Source of the DNA: Petrolisthes cinctipes
Lineage: Eukaryota; Arthropoda; Malacostraca; Decapoda; Porcellanidae
DNA length: 64,000 bases
Direction of reading: 5' to 3'
Assembly: GCA_033782935.1 (NCBI GenBank)
Contig: JAWQEG010001353.1
Span: 124,001-188,000 of the forward strand
Shown here: piece after piece, positions 49,801 through 61,800 of the stretch
How positions within the stretch are numbered: position 1 is the first letter of the stretch
Layout: each line of letters starts with the position of its first letter
Translations under genes and position numbers: made by a program
The notes under the pieces: model-generated
Seen by the model: the letters and a program-made list of their open reading frames with translations, nothing else
Database searches by the model: none
Told to the model about the DNA's origin: nothing

Positions 49801-52800
49801 AACAACAACTATGAGTTCTCCTGGGCCGAATGGCCTCCTGCCCCGCAGAACCCCGGTATGCTCTGGTTGCAGTGAAAAAAACAAATTAAAATGAAGGAGG
49901 GGTTGGCCCTATATGCCTGGGCTACCAAAGCACATCCCAGGAAGATGGGACCAGAGCTTACTGGATCAAGGAGTCTGGGGGCCTCTGACCACCAGGGAGA
50001 TTGGGGAGAAGGTCTTTGATCCCACAGCCAGTGCTGTGGGCCCAAGTCCACGTTACAACAAGAGCTACAAGTGGGGCCTCACTTTCCATGAGACCAGCCC
50101 TGAAGGGACCATAGGGGGGGAGGGAGTTTAGACTGCTGCATGCAGTATATCTCACATGGATTTTTAATCCATGTGGGCAGATCTCATCAAATCCACTAGA
50201 AAGTGACCAGATCCTACAACAATCTTTATTCTAGCCCTTGGGGGATGGCAAATATTCACAAAGAATAAAGTCAGCTCCCCATGGGCAGTTTTACTCATAA
50301 TAATAGTAATAGTAAATGAATGGACAGAACTCACAACTATTGTAGTATCCACCATAATGACGCTATGTAAACAAACACAGTGGTGTCACATTTTGCCAAA
50401 GGCACTGGATGCTGTGCTCATTACTAGTGGAGGCAACTGTACAATACATCACCATATTAATACTGTAAACTAATAATGGGACGATCTTCCTCAACCTACC
50501 TTAACATTATTGACTTGCTGTGTTTTCTCTCCAATACTTGAATAGAGCATAGTCTTGTAAGCCTTCATGTCAGCATCAGCTTTTTGTAACCAGTCTGACA
50601 ACTTCTCATATTCATCCTTGTAGTCCCTCCATTGAACAACCGTCTTCTCCAAGTTCTCCTTCTGCTTTGAAATGTCCTTGAAGAGCTCCTCAAAGCTCTC
50701 CTTCACAGCGCGCATCTCACTTTTGTAGTGCTCTTGTCCTGAAGAGGAAGTTGAGTGAAGGAAGACCTCTCCACGATGCAGCAGTTGGTCCACCAGGATC
50801 TGTCCCTGTGCTTGACGATTTAGTAAGGTATCAAGAGCTTGCACTGCAGTCTCGATAGACAGCCGGTCTCCTAGATTCTTCTGCTTCAGGGCTGGGATCT
50901 TGTCTCTGGTTCTGTTAACAAAGGCATGGAGGTCATCATATGCCTCCTTGTAGTGGCGGTGGTCTCGGTACTGTGTTTCTCGCTCACCTCGGAGTGACTT
51001 GATGCGGTCAGAGAGATTCTCGAACTGCTTCAAGATGTTTTGTGCTTGGGAGGCTGCCTGAGCCTGCTGTCCACTAGCCAACATCTCGGATGCCTTGAGC
51101 TTCAGGCTTTCAACCTCGTATTTCTCACACCGAAGCTTTTCTTCCAAACTCTGAGGGCAAAATAAAATTATAATTTAATATTGATACAAACCATGAGGAA
51201 CAGTTCACTGCAACAGTTCTATACTTGCAGCTGTAGTAAGGAAGCCTCACTAAAAGAGGCAATGAATTTCCAATCAGTCCACTTGGTATTGTGCTAGTTT
51301 ATCATTCCCCTCTACAGAGACAAAGTGTTCAATATTGGACTTAGGTACAGCTATATTCATGATCCCACAAGACATCTGTGGTTGAAGGTGCTTGACTCAC
51401 TCTATCTTTACTAGACAACAAGTAGTTGAGTCAAACTGCCCTGCCAACACAAACAATTAAACTGAGAATATAGCTGCTGCTTCTTTCAAACAAAAGTTAA
51501 TGAGTATGAAATGGGTGGAATATAAAGGAATAAACAGTATTAGGCCTACTGGACACAGCAATAATACTGTACATGAAATAAGTTTTCTGAAATAACTGAA
51601 CCTACATCTTATTCCATATTGCTTGAATATTCAGGTATGTTAAATATTTTTTTATCAGCCATTCAACTCCTCAGCACTATGCTCCTTTCTCAGCTTCACT
51701 ATGTGTGTTGGTAGGGCAGTGACTCAAATACTGTACCTGTCACCTAGTAAGGGTAGAGCAGGTCAAGCAACTTCCAGCAGAGGTGTCTCAGGGAATTATG
51801 AATGTGGCTGTATCTGTATGCTAAATTTACTCAAATATCATTCTGAATCATAAAGATTTCAATCCACTCACAGTAACTAGGCCTATTCTACTATAAGAAT
51901 ATCAAGCTCCACAAGTACTAGCACTAACTCACCAACATTGGACCTAATTGTCTTACCTTGAGTCGTTCAAGCTGAGCTCTCTTCTCAGACAAGGTGGACT
52001 GGAACTGACTGACATCTGACAGAGTATGTTCCACATGTTCAATGGTTTTGTTCAACTGGTGTATGTTCTCTAGGAAGCCAGCCCAACGGTGAATGGTCTC
52101 ATCTAAATACGTCTTTGTCTCCACCATCTTGGAAGCCAGGGCACTCCAGTTTTGTTGCAGCTTTTCAACAGCCTTGTTGATGCTGTCATGCCCATCAGGG
52201 GCAGTATGGGCTAACACAGTCTGTGCCAACTCAACAGTCCCTTGCACTTTGCTGAACCCCTCTTCTTTGTAAAGCAAGAGGTCCTGAATGGTCTCCATCT
52301 TCTGGTCTAAATCTTCTTGTGATGTAGCAGAGAGATCTGAACAATAGCCGAGTTTCTTTTTAATGTCCTGCAACCAGTTGTGGCACTCAGAGACCCTGCT
52401 GTCATAGTCAGCATGGTAGGTCACATACTGATGCCATTTTGTGTGCACGTCCTTCACCTTCTTGGAGATCTGCTGGTACCGTGCACAGAGTTCGCTGACC
52501 TGGGAGCCACGGGAGGAGTTGCTTGTCTGGTAGAGGTGCTGCCCTCGCTCCGTCAGTTGATCAATCTCCAGTTCCTTGGCTCGAACTTCACCCTGCAGGG
52601 CCTTCAATAATTCCAGTGTCTCCTGCTTCTCAGTCAGGGTGGTGTTAAGGTTGACAGCATGGAGTTTGCTGTCTGTTTCCCTCAGCCATGCCTGGATGGA
52701 GTCTTTCATGGCCTCAAAGTCTCCCCACTGGTTCAAGGTAGCCTCTACTTTCTCTATGGTTGAGACTACCAGTGAATTAAGCCCTTGCCATTCCTGCTGA

Positions 52801-55800
52801 GTGATGTCAATCTGGTTACGAATGTAAATCTGGCCAGATTCTATGGTACCTGGGATGACTTTCTCTCCAAGGGTTCTTATCTGAAGGATTCTTGGCTCCT
52901 CCTCAGGCAGACTAAGTTGGAGGTTCTTGAGCTTCTCCAAGTTGGCATGAAGAGTGATGTGGTCACAGAGAGACTCATCCCACATCTCCACAGTGTGATG
53001 GGTTGCTTCTAGCCACTCTTGAGTCTCATAGACAGCCTTGGTATATGCCTGGTGGTCACTCACAATACCCTCATACTGCTCCAGGAATGACTGAACGCGC
53101 TGGAGCATTTCCTGGTGTTGAACGGTGGAGGACTCCAGGAAAGCCTTCACTCGGTCTGCCTTCTCTGGAAGACCCTCCGCCTTGTCCCGAACTTCGAGGA
53201 TGGTCTGTTGTTTGGCAAGGATGTCATGCAGGAGTATTCTGTACGTCTGCAGCTGAGCTCGCTTCTCATCCAGGGTCGTCTTGAGTTCAATATCATCGGG
53301 CATCTGGGATAATGTCTCCTTCAGCCACTGCTTCAGGTTTTCGCTGGCATCCTCAAAGGTGGTCCAGCGGTTCATCTTGCTGTGCAGGTCACGCTCCATG
53401 GTTGAGGAGCTGTCAAACAGGGTGTCAAAGGCCCCCTGGAGATCCTCAAGCTGTATCCTGATGGCCTCCCTCCCATCCTCAGATGTCGAAGGGTAGAGCT
53501 TCTCTCCATGCTCCACCGTTGTGTTGACCAGTGAGAGAGCATTTTGTTTTTCCCCGAGAAGTTCCTTGATGATCTCCAGTCTCTTCTGTAGTGTGGCCCG
53601 ATCTCCCTGCATCTCCACACACTTGGCCAGTTTGTCCTGTGCCACTGTCAGCCACCCAACACTCTGGTTGTACTTCTCAATGAAGGCTTTGTGGTTATTC
53701 ACTCCTATCTCGCATTTCTTCAAAATTTCCTGCAAATAAAATGGGGAATACATGTAATATGTTTTAATGTCTATCTATCTATCTATCTATTGCCAGATGC
53801 CTTAATCCCTGAAGGGGTGGCCACACATGAATCACCTCCATGAACCCCTGTTTCCCGTTAACTGGCGTCCCTCCTCCCACCCCATACCACTCTCCCTCAC
53901 ATACCTCTCAACTCCATCCCTCCACCTCACTCTCGGTCTGCCCCTCCCCCTCCGACCCTTCACCTCACTATCGTACACTCTCTTAACCAACCTCTCGCTT
54001 CCCATACGCTCCACATGACCGAACCACCTCAAGGTGTTCCTTTTCACACTCTCAAACATGTCCACACCCACATCACACTGCTCCCGTACCTCTTCATTCG
54101 TCAGTCTGTCTCTCCATGTCACTCCACACGCACTTCTAAGGTAGCTCATTTCCACCCCTCTAACTCTTGATTTATGTCTTTCCATCATCGTCTATGTTTC
54201 ACACTTTTAATGTGACTATAAATATGCCAGGATGGAGAAGAGAAGAAGAGTGATGTAAGCTTGAGAGAAGGATGAACAGCGACAACGGAAAGCGCAGTTT
54301 GTAGGCGAGTTGTTCATGATCACCTCATTAAGGATAAGGTTGTTGTCGTCAATATGAAAGTTACTTTCTTGGATTACTAAGCAATACTCTACCAAATGAT
54401 TATTCCCTCTTTTTCAATGACACACAACTTCATTTTCCTGCATTTTCAACACAAAGAATTATCTAGTAAGCCAAGGACTGTGGTACCGTAAATAAGGAAA
54501 GTATAGAGAGAAGTTAGTCAGTCAGTCAGTCAATCTGCCAGTAGTGGAGTACCGTAACAGTGTGAGTCATTGAGTCAGTCTACCAACCAAGTGATGTACA
54601 GTACTGTACCGTACTGTAATATTGAAAATCAGTTCATCGGTGCAGTAATAGTAATGAAATACAGTATCAGTTGGTAAGTAATTAAGGGTAGATTCAGGTG
54701 GCCAATAGTTAAGTGTAGTGTCAGCTAACCAATAGTTAAGTGCAGTGTCAGCTAACCAATAGTTAATTGCAGTGTCAGCTAACCTGTACAGTTGTTCAGT
54801 GCTGTAGTATTGAGACTATTGCCTAGCCTGTAATGTACAGAACTTTGGAGGATTCAGCAGCCCTCTTATCTGGCCTTCAGGAACATGTACAGTATTGTAT
54901 CCACAGAAACAACTACCCCAAATTCCATCAAGAAATATGTTTTCTCTGATCATTCAATTCCTGGTATAGTTTGGAGATTTTTCAACTGTACTTAACTTTA
55001 AATTTCCTGACTATACAACATGCCCCTTAATTTCCTCCTTCTCTCCTCTCTCTTCATTCCTTCCTTTCTTAAGTGAGTTTAATGGATAAACAGTGAGTTA
55101 AAGCTGCTAACCTTGGCAGTAACCTGGATGGACTTGAAGCGTGAAGTGATCTGCTGGACATTGACTGAGATGCGTGTGTCAGCTGAGATGCCCATCAGGT
55201 CCGAGGACTCGTCGCTCATCTTGTCCACTTCACCCTGGTTCTGCATGATGCTGAACACCAGTCCCTGCCAATGTCACACATCAGTTTTGCCATGATATCA
55301 ATTGTAAACATAAGATTTTCATTACTATTTATTCTCCACACACCAGTTTTGCCATGATACACACAGAGCTTTGAGACCAGATGCCTGTATTTATCAGTGC
55401 TGGTGAGTCAAATGGTAACACTTAAACTTTGGAAATCATGAGTGCTTGCATCTGGCAGAAAATTACATCTCAAAACGACAAACATTGACGGAAGTCAGAC
55501 AGTTTAAAATGACTCATGTACAGCTCACCAATAAATGGAAAAAGTAATACCAGCAGTAACAGTTCATTTCATTATACAAAGGACCACGACAATGACCTTG
55601 TATGGCCCAAAATGTTAAGATTCTTGAGGGAGCATGAGACAAGACAAGATGTACGTACATGCATTAGAATTATAGGAAAGCAACACCTGAGGGGAAGCTT
55701 CACATTGATGTTTGTTTTCAACTAAAGCTTCTTCAGGGCAATGACACTGAAAAAGCTGTGAGGGGACACATAGCTGCAAATGAAAGGCTCCTCCTCACGT

Positions 55801-58800
55801 GGCACTTCCCCCTGGCAGCAGGAAAGTCTCTGGATCAACACAAGAGGTTGATTGCTACAAAGAGGTATGTGTATTGTGCAGGGGAAGGTTCATACACACT
55901 CACCAACACCTGAAGACACTGCTTGCTTGATCTGCTTTTATACTTACAGTTGAGTGTGTGCATTGTGGAGGAGGAGGTTCGTGCACAATCTCCTACACTC
56001 AGAGACACATACAGTACAGTATACCACTCGCTCCTCTAGGTCCGAAGTAACTGTTCCTACTGTTAAATTCTAAGTGAAGAGCCTGAGAGTATACAGTGCT
56101 CCCCCCAAGTAGGCGGTCATTAAGTAGACGATTTCCAAGTACAGTAGGCAGAGAAATTATTTGAGACCAAAATACCAAAAGTATACGGTTTTTCAAAAGT
56201 AGGCGTACCTATGCGCAAGTCGATATTCAGTGGAAGTGATTTTAAGAGAAAATTACCCAAATTAATAAATACAAACTAAGGAATGTGTGTGCACGATTGA
56301 AAATTCAATGAGTTTTGGTGGTAACTGAACTGACCATTCCACTTTCACCCTCACACTCGCTTGTTACACTCATGATAAGCCTAACCCCTTTATAGTGAAC
56401 AGCTTTCACCCTCCCGCTCCCTCGTTACACTCGCAATAAGCCTAACCCCTTTATAGTGAACAACTTTTCACCCTCACGCTCGCTTGATACACTCGCGATA
56501 AGCCAACCCCTTTATAGTGAACAACTTCTCTAAACGGGCATTTTTCGTACTTTCAGCTCATATCCCAGTACAGACATTTGATATGGTGAAAAGTGCAAGT
56601 GATTGTAAGAGAAAGTGACAAAGAATAATGAATATAAACTAAGGAAATATATTTGCATGAGTAGAAACTCATGGATTATTGGTGATAACTGAACTTGTCA
56701 ACCATCACCCTCACTCTTCACTCACTACACTCGTGCTTTTAGGCCTACCCTTTTAGAATGAATAACCTTTAAAAACATACATTTTCTATACCTTTGGCTC
56801 AAGTTTAGAACTAATTCACTAGAGAGAGAATCTGGGGTCGAGTGTACATATTATAATGGTCAAGAAGGGATAGTTTTTGGAATCGCCAGTACCGAACCTA
56901 TTTTTTTCCCTTTATTTATCAATTCCAAGTAGACAATTTCAAAGTACACGGCGCCTGCTTGGTACATAACCCCCGTCTACTTGGGGGGAGCACTGTACAC
57001 AAATCTTCAAGCGGTGATGAGGGTGTTGATCAGTGGCCAGACTTAGGGCAGTATGCAAGAATGTTGATGGTGTTGACGATGGTGTGGTACTGGTACAAAG
57101 ACTTCCCAGACAAACTACTGTACACAGCCATCATACCAGTACAAAGTTATTATCAACAATACTGATATTGTTGCATATGTCTCCTACTGCAACCTTAATG
57201 ACATATGTTAACAAGAATGAGGATAGGTCTTACTTGTTCAAGGTTATCAGCAATTGCAACGAATTCCTGCACAAGCACATGTCGGCTATCTACTACACGC
57301 AGGAATTCCTATAGAAAATGAGACAAAAGCTTATGAGAAAAATATCTGGAATAAAATAAAATTGGAGATAAAAAAAGGAAAAACAATTAAAGAAATAAAA
57401 AGCAATATAAAAAAAAAAAAAAAAAATCAAGACAATATAAAAACATGGCAAAACTATATAAAACTGGAAAGATTAATGAAAAAAACAAACAACCATTACA
57501 GCAAGAAATGTCGAGATGCTTTCAGTGTCAGTAAATTCATTATTTTATTAAAGCACTCATCTAACATAAATAAAATTGCATGGAACTCAAAAGTTATTTA
57601 ACATATTGCTGGGTATCAAAGGCAACATTCATGTCCCACATTACCTCACTCAGTGGTGTAGGGACCAAGGGTGGGCTAGCTAGCCAAGTATCAAAATGTA
57701 AAAATATGTCTTCATTCAAAGATAAAGCCATGTCAATGTTATTATTACAAGTACTGTATCATTATTATGATTATATATTTTCAGTTGTCTTCTAAATTTA
57801 TACAAATGCTGCCTCTAAAGGTTAAAGGGTATATTCTTGTGCATAGATTGGAATGTTATTCATTCCTCATAAAGGCCTGTCCACACGAGCGGGCAGCCCC
57901 AACGGGCATTACTTTCTGTGAGAAATATCCCTCGCTTTTTATCACTGTTACCAGATCGGCAGATCCCATCGACCATTGCCTATAATAATTAGCACACTTG
58001 TCTTATCCACACCGTGATTTGGTAAAATTTGTTTGCCCTTCGGGGCTGTCTGCTCGTGTGGACAGGCCTTAAGATTGATACAAAATGGATCACCCCTCTC
58101 CTTTTATAAGCTACAGTACTCAGTTTTAATGCATAGTTTTCAGTATTCATTAGGTGTCCAATTCACTGACAATGGATTATCCAATTCATGTAGAACTTTA
58201 ATGAGAAGTATGGAGCTCAGAAGCTTCACTGGGACACATTTTTGCCTTGGCACCTTGCTTTGGAAATGTATGAGTCATCAGATAGTTGGGCACTAAGTTG
58301 GCCAGGCAGCAATGTTTTCATATCATGTATATTGTAAGTAATTGGTCTGAGGCTGAGGCTCGTCAATGTATGTAAACTGAATAGGGAAGTGTAGCACCTA
58401 CCTGTAACCTAACTACTGTACAATACAAGCCACACAACTATATTTTATGGCCTAACTTGGGTCAACTTAATTTCTATTTCATTAGTTTGTGTGCACTGAA
58501 TACAGTACATGACATCATCTGTAAATCACATAGAATACAATTACAGTTCTGTCTTTCTCTCATTCATTTGGTTTGTTGCCTTATTTCCTCTGGGAAACTC
58601 TCCTTAAGCAACTTCACTTAATTTGGCAAATCCCATCCAGGTGAACCCCCAGAAGGTGCATGTGTAGCAGTGTACAGTAATGCGTTGTGTTAGGAATAAG
58701 GTGTTTGAGAGAAGCTACATATATGATAAGGTAATGATATTGTATTTCCAATGATGTATGTGCTATGTAACTGTTGTTTACCTGATGCCCCAGTTGCAGG

Positions 58801-61800
58801 ACAGCCACCTAGGTCTGAGAGAAAAATAAGAAACCAGGTAATTCCTAGGGTTTCACAACATCTTTGCAGAAGTCCCTCTTTGAATCCTTAATACACCATA
58901 CAGGGTACAGTTTCATATCTTCAAAGTTCTACATCATTTTCCAGCCCTGCATTCATTTAGCATGACTTTTGGATCCAATGCTGACAAATGTATCAATCGA
59001 GTTGAAAGATATGGGACAAAAATGTGGCTCCCTGACACTTGCATAACAAACAATAGATAAGAAATATTCAGCAGCAAAATAATTAGTTATGGAGCTGCTA
59101 ACATACAGTGAAATAATTATGCAAAAAGCTTTAAAAAAAACTCTCATTAAAAGCAACTTATTATTTTTATAATTTGATGCTTGTCAATCACATTTTAGTA
59201 GTCTGTAGCATTATATATCAGCCTCTAAGCACAATATATTCACTCATTTGCAATGCTGTATGTTAAAACTCTCACTTCTTTCACAGTTGCAAATTTAGCA
59301 TTTGCCTTTTTTCGTAAAAAGCATAAGTTTCAAATGTTCGTGCCTATTTTTGGGAGCTTTATATCTGAGTGTGCAGTAATGGTTTTTGTACTAAAAATAC
59401 ATTACTATAAATTCACATTTCCAAACACAATTATTACATCTATTTGAAACATACACTACTGGGGAAAAACTGTTAAATTGGCAACTGTGATCGCTGCTCC
59501 TCTCCTCTGAGCACTGTACATAAGCTTTACCTGGAAGCGTTCCAGCTGTTCTGTCTTCTCCTGCAGTGTGCTCTTGGCAGTATAGTTCTTCAGTGAAGCT
59601 TCAGATTCACTGAGCCACGAGATGATGCGGTCAAAGGTTCCCTCGTAATCATTCCACTGTTGCAGGCGCTCCTCCAGGCCATGCTTCACATCCGCCAGAG
59701 TGCTGGCAAACTTAGCCAGCTCATATCTATCACAATACAAAGTGATAATGGCATGAGAAAGGTTATCAAGTGCATGAAAGGCAATACAGTATAAAACAAT
59801 GATCTATACTTACCTGTCCACCTCACACCTTATACAGCAGATATCACTGAGCCCACCAGTGTGACAGCTTTTTGATTGACTATACAACATAACATAGTAT
59901 AAAATCAGTAGCTACTGTACTTCTATTCATTATTCTTACTTGAGGTTATTGATGTCCCGTTCCAAAGTTTCCTTGGCTCTTGCTGGCAGTTTCTCCATGA
60001 GCTGATGGGCGTGTGAACTGATCTGAACAATCATGTTGCGACCATCACACTTGGCGTTCTCCAGTCCACACACGCGGTCCAGCCGGGTCTGCAGCACTGA
60101 CTTGTTGCCTGAGTAATCTAATGGGACAGAACAATTAGAAACTGTTGGGTATAGGTACAATCCATACTATACACACAAGCATGGAAAAAAATGAGAATTA
60201 ATCAAGTAGTACTTACATTACTAAACATACCAAGTAGCAAATATAACAATACATCATGCATTTATACACACAATAAGTACAAATCAAGTAGGCAGATAAA
60301 GGAGATGGTAAATGAATAGAGCAAGTGTGGTCTATTTCTGTTTGGCTGATGGTAAATACCCACTATTATTGTTGGTGACTTTATCCACATGTAAGTTATG
60401 TCAACTATAGTTTATCTGTGTGTAACTTATGTCTACTGTACTGTGCTTATGTGTAAGTGAGGTCAACTTTACCTGTGTGTAAGTGAGGTCAACTTTACCT
60501 GTAATTAAATGTCAGTGATGCCAACTGTACCTATATGTAAGTGAAGTCAAATTCTATATCTATCTATAGTTTTGATGCCTCTTAGAACTCCCTTAATTAA
60601 GTGGGTGGTCAAGGCAGAAGAGTCTCTAGTTCTCCATGTTCCAAAATTCCTTCCTCTCTTGGTCAAGCCTGCTCCTTTCCTGTACACTTCTCTCCTTCAT
60701 GTATTCTTTTCACCTTGTTCACCCATACAACAGGTGACATACCTCTGACACATGACCCTCATTTTCATTCCCATACACCTTTGTAAACTCCCCTTCTCAC
60801 ATTATCTCCACACGTACCATACTACAAACCACCTCAGTGTACTATGCTTCACCCTCTCAATCACTTCACAACCAACACATACACATTCTCATTGCTTTCC
60901 TCATCCCATCTCATCAAGGCACACAGTCCTCTCAGGTTACTCATTTCCTATTCTAGACTGGTGCACCCTATTCCATGTCCATGTCAATAATTCATATGTC
61001 AGTGATGGCAAGACTATGTTTTGCCTTTCCCTTTATGCCTTTTCATGCTCACTCAGGTGGGGTGCATGTGATACAGAAGGAACATATTGTGCTTGTGTGT
61101 ATTAGGAGTCTGTAGTTTCTTCCCCCAGTCAATGACTCACAACAGTTTATAACATGGAGTCTAATTGTTGGTAGTGGAACAGGAATATAGAAGTTTGGAT
61201 AAATGCCAGAACAGGACTCGCTTGTGCAGCGAGCAACATAAGTACTAGACCACTGGTGCTTGTACCTGTGTAAGAATGAAGCTTTTCCCACATGTCCTTC
61301 TGCCAATCAGCATGGGACAAACTGAGGTCCTGGTGAGTGGTAAGCCTGTCAATCATCCCCTCCAGATCCTCAATATTGGTCTTGGTCCTGGAGGCGAGTG
61401 CTTCATGCCTTGACTCCACCTCCTCTATGGCCTCCATCACGTCCTTGTTGTTGGGGGACGCCTCTAGGAGGTAGCCAGCCCGCTCCTTGATTGAGTCCAT
61501 CACTCGTTTGTGGGACGTGATGTCGTGGAGTGCCGTCTGTGGACAATAGGTACAGTAGTTAACCCTAAATGCTGCAATTCTCCAGTTGTGTCTTACCTCT
61601 CAATATAATAATAAAAAAAATACATGCTTCATCAAAGCCATGTTTATCCTGACAAATTTAAAGAGCTTGAATTTAAATTCCAGAATATTTATGGATGAAA
61701 CTTTTATATCAAACATCTAACCCACAGGAAAACACAGGATATGAAAAAATAAAATACTGTACTGCAGTTACCTTTGATGTAGGAATAATTATAGTAAAAT

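Noticed and set aside
57254..57601. 115-residue Lys-rich frame on the plus strand
   Set aside because: Its start is antisense to the nesprin exon E6 and the rest is A-rich intron.
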